This document shows, in pieces, positions 1 through 8,180 of a DNA stretch of 36,354 nt (positions are counted from its first letter, which is position 1; every line of letters starts with the position of its first letter). The DNA comes from Spirochaetia bacterium. Its GTDB lineage: Bacteria > Spirochaetota > Spirochaetia > Treponematales > Treponemataceae. A model generated the notes under the pieces. That model saw nothing but the letters and a program-made list of their open reading frames with translations, did not search any database and was not told the origin of the DNA. Both the position numbers and the translations under genes were made by a program. The stretch lies in NCBI GenBank assembly GCA_022773305.1, contig JALFAW010000198.1, forward strand, positions 1-36,354, in the 5' to 3' direction.

Positions 1-55
1 GTAAGTTGAAAATTATTAAAAATCTGTATATACTAGGAGTACAGGAGGTTCAGAT

Positions 56-256
56 ATGCCTATCGCTGTATTACAGGAAAAATTACAGACTCTTCCAGAA
101 TCATGTTTTGCTGAACTTTTTGAATTCATGGAGTTTCTTGAATATAAGAATTCTCAGCAGACTAATGGACTGGATATTGCCATAGCCGAAGAAAAAAATG
201 GTGATGTTGAAGTCTTCAATTCATTTGATGCCTTTAAGGTGGCAATGGAAAAATGA
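56..256 (+). CDS. antitoxin of a YafQ-type toxin-antitoxin pair
   Basis: This 66-residue protein resembles small antitoxins. Its N-terminus (LPESCFAELFEFMEFLEY) matches the DUF2281-type dimerisation/DNA-binding pattern, and the acidic C-terminal tail ends with a short aromatic motif (SFDAFKVAMEK) of the kind that usually wraps around a RelE-fold toxin. A strong Shine-Dalgarno AGGAGG (43-48) sits 7 nt before the ATG. The stop overlaps the start of the next gene as ATGA, the usual translational coupling of antitoxin and toxin. By family behaviour it should neutralise the downstream toxin and repress its own promoter. The promoter lies at or beyond the window edge, so regulation cannot be read. 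The family assignment rests on pattern and context. Confidence 0.8.
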   Translation: MPIAVLQEKLQTLPESCFAELFEFMEFLEYKNSQQTNGLDIAIAEEKNGDVEVFNSFDAFKVAMEK

Positions 257-552
257 AGTATCAGTTAAAAATCACCAGAAGTTTCAAAATTGATTATAAG
301 AAACTCAATAAACAGGAAACTCAAGATACCGACGAAATAATCAAAAAACTTCTGGATGATTCTCCTTTAGAAGAAAAGAATCATGACCATGAACTTACAG
401 GTAATTATTCAGGATATCGTGAATGTCATGTACATCCGGATTTGTTACTTGTTTATAAGAAAGATTCTGACGAATGCGTACTTGTGATGACTTGTTACAG
501 AATCAGTTCTCATACAAATATTTTTGATATTAAAAAAAGCCAGAAAAAATAA
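253..552 (+). CDS. YafQ/RelE-superfamily mRNA interferase toxin
   Basis: The 99-residue protein has the YafQ layout: basic N-terminus (KITRSFKIDYKKL), central HELTGNYSGYRECHVHPDLLLVYK, and C-terminal CYRISSHTNIF. Histidines in H-x-L-x-G, in ECHVHPD and in the terminal SHxxIF segment match positions used for ribosome-dependent mRNA cleavage in YafQ toxins. Length is normal for the family (about 90-100 aa). It starts inside the antitoxin stop (ATGA) and has no independent Shine-Dalgarno, so it is translationally coupled. No truncation is visible, so the pair is probably functional. Related YoeB/RelE subfamilies are less likely because of the LxGxYxGxRECH signature. Confidence 0.87.
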   Translation: MKYQLKITRSFKIDYKKLNKQETQDTDEIIKKLLDDSPLEEKNHDHELTGNYSGYRECHVHPDLLLVYKKDSDECVLVMTCYRISSHTNIFDIKKSQKK

Positions 553-580
553 TTTTCCCCTGGATAAAACATTCGTGATT

Positions 581-695
581 AAAAGCAGACCCGTCTCGTC
601 ATGTTGTCTGAAAAAATTCCATCTTGCTGTACTCCTATGTGTTGCGAAACGGTGATTGAAATTAATTCAGCAGTGGGCAGTCTGCTTTTGTTTTT
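581..695 (+). other. long-range stem followed by T-run; candidate structured RNA or terminator
   Basis: AAAAGCAGAC (581-590) pairs perfectly with GTCTGCTTTT (680-689), with 89 nt enclosed, and is followed after one base by TTTTT (691-695). It lies between the yafQ-type toxin and a convergent minus-strand gene, so a terminator role is natural. The enclosed 89 nt are much longer than a normal terminator loop, and a small structured RNA ending in this stem is possible. CTGTACTCCTA (627-637) inside the loop is also the reverse complement of 34-44 just upstream of the antitoxin. No known RNA family was recognised. Confidence 0.35.
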
Positions 696-706
696 AATTT
701 AGAATG

Positions 707-1348
707 CTAAAAGCACATCTCCTTTTTTGGCTGTTTCTTTTCTGGAGCAACAGTCTGACCATTTTCCGCTGCAAGAGTACGGTAGATTTCTGCACCTCTT
801 TTATCAGCTTCAAATAAAATGTTTGAGAGAGTTGGCATTGTTTTATCACGCTTGTCTGGATCACGGATGTCGTTTTCCAGCGTTGGCATGATTTTTCCTT
901 TGAATTCTTCAGCAATCTGTGGATCAACAGAAAGTTTCATTCCTGAACGACAGGCAGCGATATAAGTTCCAAGGTATTTCTTTGGTTCGCTGGAAGCGAT
1001 GACCATTGAAACATCTTTAAGGTTATCCATCTGCTGAATTTTGTCTTTTGAGGCATTGATAATGCCTTCAGGATTTTGAGTCTGTTCAGGGAAGAAAAGA
1101 GATGCTACATGGATTTCTCCCTGTTCATCTTTGAAGTTGTAGAATACACCTTTTTTGTTTTCTTTGAGAGTGTTTTCCATTGCTCCAATTGAAGTGCGTG
1201 TAGCTACTACATTTGATTCATAGCTGTTTTCCATTTTTGCAAACTGAACAGGAATAAGGCGACCTGCTGGAATACGGTAGCCGGAAGCTGCATTGTAGAT
1301 TGGGTCTACTTTGGTGTATCCATATAAATCTCCTCTGATGTAAGTCAT
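707..1348 (-). CDS. hypothetical protein, 213 aa
   Basis: I do not recognise this family. The protein looks soluble: no signal peptide and no membrane segments, with a hydrophilic, proline- and lysine-rich C-terminal tail (EKKQPKKEMCF). Two short similar segments, MPTLENDI and MPTLSNIL, lie about 20 residues apart near residues 150-175. The start used is the first ATG (MTYIRGDLYGY); no good Shine-Dalgarno precedes it. It stands alone on the minus strand, convergent with the toxin-antitoxin pair on one side and divergent from decayed genes on the other, which suggests accessory cargo. Its long open frame amid decayed neighbours argues that it is real. Confidence 0.6.
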   Translation of the reverse strand: MTYIRGDLYGYTKVDPIYNAASGYRIPAGRLIPVQFAKMENSYESNVVATRTSIGAMENTLKENKKGVFYNFKDEQGEIHVASLFFPEQTQNPEGIINASKDKIQQMDNLKDVSMVIASSEPKKYLGTYIAACRSGMKLSVDPQIAEEFKGKIMPTLENDIRDPDKRDKTMPTLSNILFEADKRGAEIYRTLAAENGQTVAPEKKQPKKEMCF

Positions 1349-1402
1349 ATATGTATTTGCTGGGAGACAAAAAAAATTAACTTATAGTACAATAAAAAAT
1401 AA

Positions 1403-1703
1403 ATTAAATGTACTGATAAAAAGGCGTTTGTGGTTAAGGGCTGGGAAAGTGAAACAGATGGAGAACCAATACTTCTTCCAGGAGTTGATGAAAAATTAGC
1501 TCTTGTATTCTCAACCAATGGAAACAAAGTAAAAAAAACTTGATGGAATCATAAAGAAATTAACAAAGTCAGTTTCAAATGGAATTTTCTTATTTCCAGC
1601 TTTGTTTTGGTATAGGCTTACTTCAATAATTCAATTCAGGAATTCAAAACCAACTTTAGTAAATGGTTTATATAACTTATATGCAGAAAAAATAAATGAA
1701 TAG
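1403..1703 (+). pseudogene. decayed hypothetical gene, 3' part
   Basis: Two plus-strand frames read as one protein remnant. The first runs KAFVVKGWESETDGEPILLP and stops in TGA just after an A-tract (about 1530-1540). Moving one frame restores an open stretch (LDGIIKKLTKSVSNGIF) that ends at TAG 1701-1703. No start codon with a ribosome site is visible and the frame is closed upstream by TAA at 1400-1402, so this is a 5'-truncated, frameshifted remnant. Its stop overlaps the ribosome site of the next decayed gene, so the two were probably one operon. The function is not recognised. Confidence 0.5.
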
Positions 1704-1715
1704 AAAGGTGAAAAA

Positions 1716-2449
1716 ATGTCAGAACAAGTAAGAGTGACTTACGCTCAGATAAAATTGCTGGATTTACTTCAGAAAAAAAACTGAAATCCTGGTGTGAAGA
1801 AAGAAATGTGCCACACGCAACACTATATAAGCTTGCAACTGGAAACATAGTTCCATCCTTCATAGTAATGAGTTCTCTTGTTCCATACTTTGTACCAGCT
1901 GAATGAGTATATTTTACGGATGAAGATATCCCTTATGAAGTAAAAACTTTGGAAGTTTGGAATCCAGATGATACATCTTTGTTCATAAAAAAACATAAAT
2001 ATGATTACATGGAAGTTGCAAAGAAATATGAAATCTCAGAAATAAATGTCAGAAATATTTTTGTAAATCGTCGAGCAAACATAACTTTGCCTCAGATGCG
2101 AAAAATGGCAAAAGATGTAAACCCAGAGGAATTCTTCATTCCAGATGACGAAACTATTGATGGTAAATTTTATCCTGAACAGGGAGATATAGTTTGCATT
2201 CAGGAAAGAAGATGCTCGTATTGTCAAGGTATGAAGTAAACAAAAAATACAATTTCTTTGTAGGAATTGATTTGGTAGATGGAACTACAGATGGTATTGA
2301 AGTTGTAGATAAAAAAGACAGTTATGTTGGATTGGTACAAACTGTGTCTTCCTATTACTTATAGCAGAAAGTGTCCTGTTGTGATTGATAAGATAAATTC
2401 TGGTAATCCTTTCGAAAAAATATTGGCAAAATTTAACCAAGTTTTCTAA
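1716..2449 (+). pseudogene. decayed gene with HTH-like segments, multiple frameshifts
   Basis: A ribosome site AAAGGTG precedes ATG 1716. The product starts MSEQVRV, then shifts frame near 1740 into a long segment with SEKKLKSWCEERNVPHATLY, which looks like one helix-turn-helix half. It meets an in-frame TGA near 1903, continues through MEVAKKYEISEINVRNIF, a second HTH-like segment covered by the 1949-2239 ORF, and shifts again near 2205 and 2229. The last readable pieces are NKKYNFFVGIDLVDGTTDG and INSGNPFEKILAKFNQVF, ending at TAA 2447-2449. At least four lesions are needed to read it through, so it is not functional. It resembles phage or mobile-element regulators only in general form. Confidence 0.6.
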
Positions 2450-2453
2450 AAAA

Positions 2454-2527
2454 TGTTCTAAATTTGAACACTTTTTGTTTACTAATTTTCATAAGTATAT
2501 TAAAATGTTCAATATAGTGAACATTTT
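2454..2527 (+). promoter_or_regulatory. putative promoter with two palindromic operators before the EPS regulator
   Basis: TGTTC (2454-2458) and GAACA (2466-2470) form one inverted repeat with a 7-nt spacer. A second palindrome has 10-bp perfect arms, AAAATGTTCA (2502-2511) and TGAACATTTT (2518-2527), with a 6-nt spacer. A plausible -10 TATATT (2496-2501) lies between them; the -35 is weak (TTTTGT, 17 nt upstream). The second palindrome would cover the transcription start. The shared TGTTC/GAACA core suggests two sites for one dimeric repressor, most simply the MarR-like protein encoded 44 nt downstream. Confidence 0.6.
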
Positions 2528-2570
2528 GTTCATAAAGATGTTTGAGCTTATTATCAGAGTAGGGATGTAA

Positions 2571-3104
2571 ATGGATCTGGACTTAGCGACTTTACAAGTG
2601 ATTTCGGAAACATTAAAAGAAGCTCCTCAGGCAAGCCAGCGAACTTTGGCAAAAAAGGCAAATATGTCTTTAGGGATGATGAACGCAATCCTTGGACGAT
2701 TTGTTGAACGCGGTTGGATAATGTTAACGAATGTAAATGGTCGAAAGCTTGCTTATGCTGTAACTCCTGATGGACTTACAGAACTTGCAAATCGTGGTAA
2801 AAAATTTGCTTTGCGGACATTTAAGTTAGCAAATGTTTATAGCGAGGCTTTTTGTAGACGGTTTATGGAAGCAAAAGCAGCTGGTAAGACAAAAGTTGTT
2901 TTGTATGGCGATAGTTATATAAAATTCATTATCAAATATGCCTGTAGTGAAGTTGGGTTAGATTTTGAACAGAAAGATACATCTGCAACAATTTTGATTG
3001 ATGAAGTTTGTCTTGCTGGGGAATTGAATGATGATGATGTTCAGAAAAAGCTGATTGAAAAAGGTTGTTTCAATTTAGTTGAAATTATTCAAGATTGTAA
3101 GTAG
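2571..3104 (+). CDS. MarR-type winged-helix regulator of the polysaccharide operon
   Basis: The N-terminal ~75 residues form a winged-helix domain: SQRTLAKKANMSLGMMNAIL is the helix-turn-helix and GRKLAYAVTPDGLTELANR the wing and following helix. This is the pattern of the EPS-associated MarR-family regulators that often head exopolysaccharide loci. The C-terminal ~80 residues (KTKVVLYGDSYIKFIIKYAC) form a small alpha/beta-like extension that I cannot assign. ATG 2571 follows AGGGA. It is the first gene of the operon, 9 nt before fdtA-like, and sits directly downstream of two palindromes, so autoregulation and control of the whole cluster are likely (inference). Confidence 0.82.
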   Translation: MDLDLATLQVISETLKEAPQASQRTLAKKANMSLGMMNAILGRFVERGWIMLTNVNGRKLAYAVTPDGLTELANRGKKFALRTFKLANVYSEAFCRRFMEAKAAGKTKVVLYGDSYIKFIIKYACSEVGLDFEQKDTSATILIDEVCLAGELNDDDVQKKLIEKGCFNLVEIIQDCK

Positions 3105-3113
3105 GAGATCGAA

Positions 3114-3515
3114 ATGAATTATAGAATGATAGATTTTCCTGTTCATGGGGATAATCGTGGTAAACTTGTTGCTTTAGAAGGGGGACAAGGTATTATTCCT
3201 TTTGAAATTAAACGTATGTATTATATGTTTGATACTCTTCCAAATGAAAGTAGAGGTTTCCATGCTCATTCAAAATTGGAGCAGGTTATTATTGCTATGG
3301 ATGGGGCATGTCGTTTTATTCTTGATGATGGTGAAAAACGTGAGTCTGTACTTTTAAATCGTCCTGACGTTGGTCTATATATAGGTCCTGGTATGTGGCG
3401 TGAAATGCATGATTTTAGTTATGGATGCAAGTTGGTTGTATTAGCAAGCGAACATTATGATGAAAAAGAGTACATTCGTAACTATGATGCTTTTTTAAGG
3501 GCTGTGAAGAAATAA
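3114..3515 (+). CDS. fdtA: dTDP-4-keto-6-deoxyglucose 3,4-ketoisomerase (FdtA/QdtA family)
   Basis: The 133-residue protein is a single cupin of the FdtA/QdtA (WxcM-like) family, normally about 135-140 aa. Diagnostic segments are [15 protein letters not shown] near the N-terminus, [14 protein letters not shown] with the conserved catalytic-site histidines, and [13 protein letters not shown]. The enzyme moves the keto group of the RmlB product from C4 to C3, giving the substrate for 3-amination. FdtA makes the galacto and QdtA the gluco isomer; I cannot tell them apart by eye. AGGAG precedes the ATG. The next two genes supply the matching acetyltransferase and aminotransferase, which strongly supports the call. 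Confidence 0.88.
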   Translation: MNYRMIDFPVHGDNRGKLVALEGGQGIIPFEIKRMYYMFDTLPNESRGFHAHSKLEQVIIAMDGACRFILDDGEKRESVLLNRPDVGLYIGPGMWREMHDFSYGCKLVVLASEHYDEKEYIRNYDAFLRAVKK

Positions 3516-3516
3516 T

Positions 3517-3969
3517 ATGATTCATGAATTAGCTGATTGTAAATCAAAAGATATTGGTGAAAATACAAATATTTGGCAGTTCTGCGTGGTTTTTCCAAAT
3601 GCAAAAATCGGCTCGGGATGTAATATTTGTGCTAATGTCCTTATCGAGAATGATGTTGTAGTTGGTGACAATGTAACTGTAAAATCTGGAGTTCAGATTT
3701 GGGATGGTGTGACGTTGGAAGATAATGTTTTTGTCGGCCCAAATGCGACTTTTACGAATGATTTGTTTCCAAAATCAAAGAATTCAAATTGGAAGCTTTC
3801 AAAAACTTTTGTAAAAAGAGGGGCTAGTATAGGAGCAAATGCAACAATTATTTGTGGTGTAACGATTGGTGAGAATGCAATGATTGGAGCTGGAAGTGTC
3901 GTGACAAAAGATGTTCCGGCTAACGAAGTATGGGTTGGGAATCCTGCTAAATTCTTAAGAAAAATATAG
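3517..3969 (+). CDS. fdtC: dTDP-3-amino-3,6-dideoxyhexose N-acetyltransferase (FdtC/QdtC family)
   Basis: This 150-residue left-handed beta-helix protein is built of hexapeptide repeats (for example [20 protein letters not shown] and [18 protein letters not shown]). The closing segment [12 protein letters not shown] is typical of nucleotide-sugar N-acetyltransferases of the FdtC/QdtC/WbpD type. It would transfer acetyl from acetyl-CoA to the 3-amino group made by the downstream aminotransferase. It starts one base after the fdtA stop without a clear Shine-Dalgarno, so it is probably coupled to fdtA translation. It could act on another amino sugar, but the flanking ketoisomerase and aminotransferase make the 3-amino-3,6-dideoxyhexose the best substrate guess. 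Confidence 0.82.
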   Translation: MIHELADCKSKDIGENTNIWQFCVVFPNAKIGSGCNICANVLIENDVVVGDNVTVKSGVQIWDGVTLEDNVFVGPNATFTNDLFPKSKNSNWKLSKTFVKRGASIGANATIICGVTIGENAMIGAGSVVTKDVPANEVWVGNPAKFLRKI

Positions 3970-3979
3970 AGGTGTTATT

Positions 3980-5080
3980 ATGCAAGTGCCATTTTTAAGC
4001 TTAAAAGATGTAACAGATAAATATTCAAAAGAAATCCATGAAGTGGCTAGTCGTGTTATTGATAGTGGTTGGTATCTTCAAGGAAAGGAAAATGAGCAGT
4101 TTGAAGCCGATTATGCAAAATATATTGGAACAAAATATACTGTAGGTTGTGCAAACGGACTGGATGCACTTGTCTGGATTTTTAGAGCTTACATTGAATT
4201 AGGGGTAATGAAACCTGGCGATGAAGTTATTGTTCCTGCAAATACATACATTGCGACAATTTTGGCAATTACAGAAAATAATCTTGTACCAGTTTTAGTT
4301 GAACCAAATATTAATACTTTAGAAATTGATGATTCCCTTATTGAAGAAAAAATCACTTCTAAAACAAAAGCTATCTGTGTTGTTCATTTATATGGTCAAT
4401 GCGCCTATACAAAAAAAATTGGTGAACTATGCAAGAAGTATAATCTTAAATTGGTAGAAGATAATGCACAGGCACATGGTTGTATGTTTGATGGTATAAA
4501 AACAGGTGCCATTGGCGATGCAGCAGGTCATAGTTTTTATCCAGGAAAAAATCTTGGAGCTTTAGGTGATGCAGGTGCTGTAACTACAAATGATGAAGCC
4601 CTCGCTCAAGCTATAAGGAGTCTTGCAAATTATGGTTCTTCTAGAAAATATGTATTTAAATATACAGGTCGTAATAGTCGTCTGGATGAAATACAAGCTG
4701 CTATTCTTGATGTAAAACTAAAACATCTTGATGAGGATGTTGCAATTCGTAAGAGTATAGCAAAACGCTATATCGAAGGAATCCAGAATCCAAAAATAAC
4801 ATTACCAAAAGTTTTTGACTGGAATCAGCATGTATTCCATCTGTTTCCAATTATGTGTGAACAACGAGATGAATTACAGAAGTATCTTACAGAAAAAGGA
4901 ATAGGTACAAATATTCATTATCCAATTCCACCGCATAAACAGGAATGTTATAAGGAATGGAATAGCATTAATTTGCCTGTGACTGAAAAAATTCACAAAA
5001 CAGAATTAAGCATTCCAATGAGTCCATGTTTGACTGATGAAGAAATTGATTTTGTTATTGATTGTATAAATGGTTTTTGA
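3980..5080 (+). CDS. fdtB: dTDP-3-keto-6-deoxyhexose 3-aminotransferase (FdtB/QdtB; DegT/DnrJ/EryC1)
   Basis: A 366-residue PLP-dependent sugar aminotransferase of normal length. The cofactor lysine is Lys190 in [16 protein letters not shown], the pyridine-nitrogen aspartate is Asp161 in VEDNAQAHG, and the N-terminal [15 protein letters not shown] and NYGSSRKY segments are typical of DegT/DnrJ/EryC1 enzymes. It aminates C3 of the FdtA/QdtA product, probably using glutamate. AGAGGTG lies 5 nt before the ATG. The order ketoisomerase, acetyltransferase, aminotransferase completes a route from the RmlB product to dTDP-Fuc3NAc or dTDP-Qui3NAc. Confidence 0.88.
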   Translation: MQVPFLSLKDVTDKYSKEIHEVASRVIDSGWYLQGKENEQFEADYAKYIGTKYTVGCANGLDALVWIFRAYIELGVMKPGDEVIVPANTYIATILAITENNLVPVLVEPNINTLEIDDSLIEEKITSKTKAICVVHLYGQCAYTKKIGELCKKYNLKLVEDNAQAHGCMFDGIKTGAIGDAAGHSFYPGKNLGALGDAGAVTTNDEALAQAIRSLANYGSSRKYVFKYTGRNSRLDEIQAAILDVKLKHLDEDVAIRKSIAKRYIEGIQNPKITLPKVFDWNQHVFHLFPIMCEQRDELQKYLTEKGIGTNIHYPIPPHKQECYKEWNSINLPVTEKIHKTELSIPMSPCLTDEEIDFVIDCINGF

Positions 5081-5092
5081 TGAAGGATTCGC

Positions 5093-5923
5093 ATGGTTGT
5101 AAAATTAATGAAAAAAATATATCTATTTTTTGTAAGAAATAAACGAGATATATTACGAAGAAAAATTACTACTTCTTGCACATTAGAATGGTGGTCAGAA
5201 CAACCTAATGTGGGGGATGGACTAGCACCGGTGATTTTTGATTGGATGCTTGCACGAAAAAATATAAACAGAGATAATTTTAAGGGTCATATCCTTACTG
5301 TAGGGTCTCTTGTTGGTATGGGGGCTGCAGATAGTGTTGTCTGGGGAACTGGTTTGATGAATTCAGTGAATTTCATGCGTCTGGTAAAAGATAGATTTTT
5401 TATTAAGTATGATATTCGAGCAGTAAGAGGACCATTAACAAGAGATGCATTTTTGAGTGCTGGTTACAGTTGTCCAGAAATATATGGAGATCCTGCAATT
5501 CTTTTGCCATTTATATATAAGCCTAAAACTACTGAAAAAAAGTACCAGATTTCAATTATTAATCATCATTTGAATCAAGGTAAATCATATCCAGATGTAC
5601 ATGAGATAGATGTTAATACATATGATTATAAAAACTTTATAAATGAAATACTCTCTTCAGAAAAGATAATATCATCATCCTTGCATGGTATAATAATAGC
5701 TGAAACATATGGAGTTCCTGCTATTTTCTTAAATGAGGGCGAATCTGTTTTTAAACAATCAATGAAGTATTTGGATTGGTATTTTTCCACAAATAGGTAT
5801 AACGTGAGAATGGCATCTTCATTAGAGGAAGCTTTAATGATGGACCCAATGGAAATTCCGGAATTATCAAAAATGCAAGAAGCATTACTTGATAGTTTCC
5901 CTTATGATATATTCAAAAATTAG
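5093..5923 (+). CDS. polysaccharide pyruvyl transferase family protein
   Basis: The 276-residue protein matches the PS_pyruv_trans family (CsaB/WcaK-like). It has N-terminal WWSEQPNVGDGLAPVIFDW, a central VRGPLTRDAFLSAGY with the family RGP motif, IYGDPAILLP, and the C-terminal SSLHGIIIAETYGVPAIFL in which the S-x-HG-AE-GVP signature is intact. These enzymes add pyruvate ketals from phosphoenolpyruvate to sugars, and some members transfer other groups. It is soluble. AAGGA precedes ATG 5093; an internal ATG 15 nt further (MKKIYLFF) is an alternative start. It lies in the operon 12 nt after fdtB. Confidence 0.82.
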   Translation: MVVKLMKKIYLFFVRNKRDILRRKITTSCTLEWWSEQPNVGDGLAPVIFDWMLARKNINRDNFKGHILTVGSLVGMGAADSVVWGTGLMNSVNFMRLVKDRFFIKYDIRAVRGPLTRDAFLSAGYSCPEIYGDPAILLPFIYKPKTTEKKYQISIINHHLNQGKSYPDVHEIDVNTYDYKNFINEILSSEKIISSSLHGIIIAETYGVPAIFLNEGESVFKQSMKYLDWYFSTNRYNVRMASSLEEALMMDPMEIPELSKMQEALLDSFPYDIFKN

Positions 5924-5928
5924 GATTT

Positions 5929-7404
5929 ATGGAGAAGATTGAAGAAAAATCTATAACAGGATTTATTTGGCGATTATCTGAACGAGTAGGTGCTCAATTA
6001 GTAACATTTATAGTTTCTATTGTTCTTGCAAGAATCTTAGTTCCTGAGGACTATGGAGCTATTGCTATTCTTATGATATTTATAAATGTTGCTGATTTAT
6101 TTGTAGTTAGTGGTTTAGGAAACGCTCTTATACAAAAGAAAGATTCAGATAACGTAGATTATTCTAGTGTATTTTACTTAAATATTATAATTTCTCTTAT
6201 TTTATATTCTATTATTTATTATTTTGCACCTTCGATTGCGGAGTATTTTGATAAGGAAATATTGAAAACAACTTTACGTGTTTTATCTCTTAAGGTTCCT
6301 CTAGCTGCTATAAATTCTGTCCAACAAGCATATGTCTCAAAACATATGATGTTTAGAAAATTTTTCTTTGCTACAATAATTGGTACCATTGTGTCCGCGT
6401 TTGTTGGTATCATTTTGGCATATCTGGGGTTTGGAATTTGGGCGCTTGTGTGGCAGTATATGACGAACTCTGTAATGGATACAATTATTTTATGGTTTAC
6501 GGTAAAGTGGCGACCTGATTTAGTTTTTAGTTTTAAAAGGGTTAAGCAATTATTTTCTTATGGCTGGAAAATTTTTGCATCAGCTTTTTTAATACAAGCT
6601 TGCGATCAATTAAAATCTTTATTTATTGGCAAATTTTATTCTTCTAGTGATTTGGCTTTTTATCAAAAAGGAAATCAATTTCCGAGCTTAATCGTTGTTA
6701 ATATAAATTCATCATTTTCATCTGTTTTATTTCCTTCTTTAGCTCTGATGCAAGATGAAAGAGAAAGATTTAATGAATTTCTATTAAAATCAATAAGAAT
6801 GAGTACATATATTGTTTTTCCTTTAATGGCAGGTCTGTATATAGTTGCTGATAATTTAATTCCTTTAATGCTAACTGATAAGTGGAATTTTTCAATTCCA
6901 TATTTACGAATTGCAGCAGTTTATTTAGCATTTCAACCTTTTACAACGGCATTTATAGATGCTTTAAATGCAATAGGTAAAAGTGATGTTACGTTTAAGC
7001 AAAGTATTATAAAAAGATTAATTGGATTAGTTTTAATTATTATAACTATAAATATAAGTGTTTTTGCTTTAGCTATTTCGGATATTTGCATTACATTGTT
7101 AGCTATTATTCTTAATGCTATTGCTGCAAAAAAATATTTAAATTTAACTGTAAAAGAACAATTCCTGACGATTATACCTAATATTTGTATAACTTTTATT
7201 ATGGTTGTTGTAGTTTATTTGATCAAGATAATTATAGGTAAAATAATTTTAAGTAATATTTTAATGATTCTTATTCAAGTTTTTATAGGTATATCATTTT
7301 ATATATTGTTATCTTTCGTATGTAAAATTAATGAGTTTTATATTATTTTAAGAAAATTGAAGAACATATTTCTTAAAATAAAAAGAGGAGATTTAAATGG
7401 TTAG
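5929..7404 (+). CDS. wzx: polysaccharide flippase, Wzx/WzxC type (MOP superfamily)
   Basis: A 491-residue integral membrane protein with about 12-14 hydrophobic segments, typical of Wzx/MviN-type lipid-linked oligosaccharide flippases. The N-terminus (ITGFIWRLSERVGAQLVTF) and the LARILVPEDYGAIAILMIF stretch are characteristic of the WzxC-like Polysacc_synt branch. It should move the undecaprenyl-linked repeat unit across the inner membrane, upstream of the polymerase at 9871. It is very AT-rich in its last third, common for such membrane genes. It overlaps the following glycosyltransferase by 8 nt. Confidence 0.9.
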   Translation: MEKIEEKSITGFIWRLSERVGAQLVTFIVSIVLARILVPEDYGAIAILMIFINVADLFVVSGLGNALIQKKDSDNVDYSSVFYLNIIISLILYSIIYYFAPSIAEYFDKEILKTTLRVLSLKVPLAAINSVQQAYVSKHMMFRKFFFATIIGTIVSAFVGIILAYLGFGIWALVWQYMTNSVMDTIILWFTVKWRPDLVFSFKRVKQLFSYGWKIFASAFLIQACDQLKSLFIGKFYSSSDLAFYQKGNQFPSLIVVNINSSFSSVLFPSLALMQDERERFNEFLLKSIRMSTYIVFPLMAGLYIVADNLIPLMLTDKWNFSIPYLRIAAVYLAFQPFTTAFIDALNAIGKSDVTFKQSIIKRLIGLVLIIITINISVFALAISDICITLLAIILNAIAAKKYLNLTVKEQFLTIIPNICITFIMVVVVYLIKIIIGKIILSNILMILIQVFIGISFYILLSFVCKINEFYIILRKLKNIFLKIKRGDLNG

Positions 7405-8176
7405 TATTATTATACCTGTATATAATGGTAGAAAATTTATCGAAAAAACCGTTGATTCATGTATTTCTCAAACTTATAAAGATATTGAGATTTTAATTAT
7501 TGATGATTGTTCAACAGATGATACATATTCATATTTAGAAATATTAAAAAATAGAGATGACAGAATTAAGTTATATAAAAATGAAAAGAATTCCGGTCCT
7601 TGTAAGACTTGTAATTTTGGAGTTTCTGTGTCAAATGGAGATTATTTTCTATTTCTAGGACAGGATGATGTGTTGGAATCTCAACATATTGAGAATATGT
7701 TAAAGTATATGGAGTCAGATATCTCAATTATTTACTGTAATTACGAACTTATTGATGAAGATGATATTGTATTTGATTCGTTTAAATATAGTAAAGATGA
7801 AATGACTATGAATGATTTTTCAATAAATAATGCAATTCATTCTTGTGGGATTTTAATTAATGGAAAAAAATTTAAAGAAACGCGAGGTTTTCCAGAGTTT
7901 AAAAAATATCCATGTTATGGTGAATGGTATTTATGGATTGAAATGTTAAAAATTGGCCGTATTATACTTTGCGATACTGTTAATTCAAAATATCGCAGAC
8001 ATAAAAATAATATTACTAATACTTTTACTTCAAAGAAAGTACAGAAAGGTTTAAATAATTATTGGAATAAATGTCGCATTTTAGCTCTATTGTCGGGAAA
8101 GTTAACTGTCAAGCAATTTATTAAGACACTTGTGGCAGTTATTTATTTTAACATGAAAAATATATTTGCAAGGTAA
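7397..8176 (+). CDS. glycosyltransferase family 2
   Basis: A 259-residue GT-A fold enzyme. The N-terminus VSIIIPVYNGRKFIEKTVDS and IEILIIDDCSTDDT are the nucleotide-sugar-binding start of GT2. The metal-binding DxD equivalent is in FLFLGQDDVLES, an LGQDD variant seen in many GT2 enzymes. The region CYGEWYLWIEMLKIG replaces the common ED-dW acceptor motif. There is no transmembrane segment, so it probably acts at the cytoplasmic membrane face on the lipid-linked acceptor. AGGAG precedes the ATG inside the end of wzx. Donor and linkage cannot be predicted. Confidence 0.85.
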   Translation: MVSIIIPVYNGRKFIEKTVDSCISQTYKDIEILIIDDCSTDDTYSYLEILKNRDDRIKLYKNEKNSGPCKTCNFGVSVSNGDYFLFLGQDDVLESQHIENMLKYMESDISIIYCNYELIDEDDIVFDSFKYSKDEMTMNDFSINNAIHSCGILINGKKFKETRGFPEFKKYPCYGEWYLWIEMLKIGRIILCDTVNSKYRRHKNNITNTFTSKKVQKGLNNYWNKCRILALLSGKLTVKQFIKTLVAVIYFNMKNIFAR

Positions 8177-8180
8177 TTTT

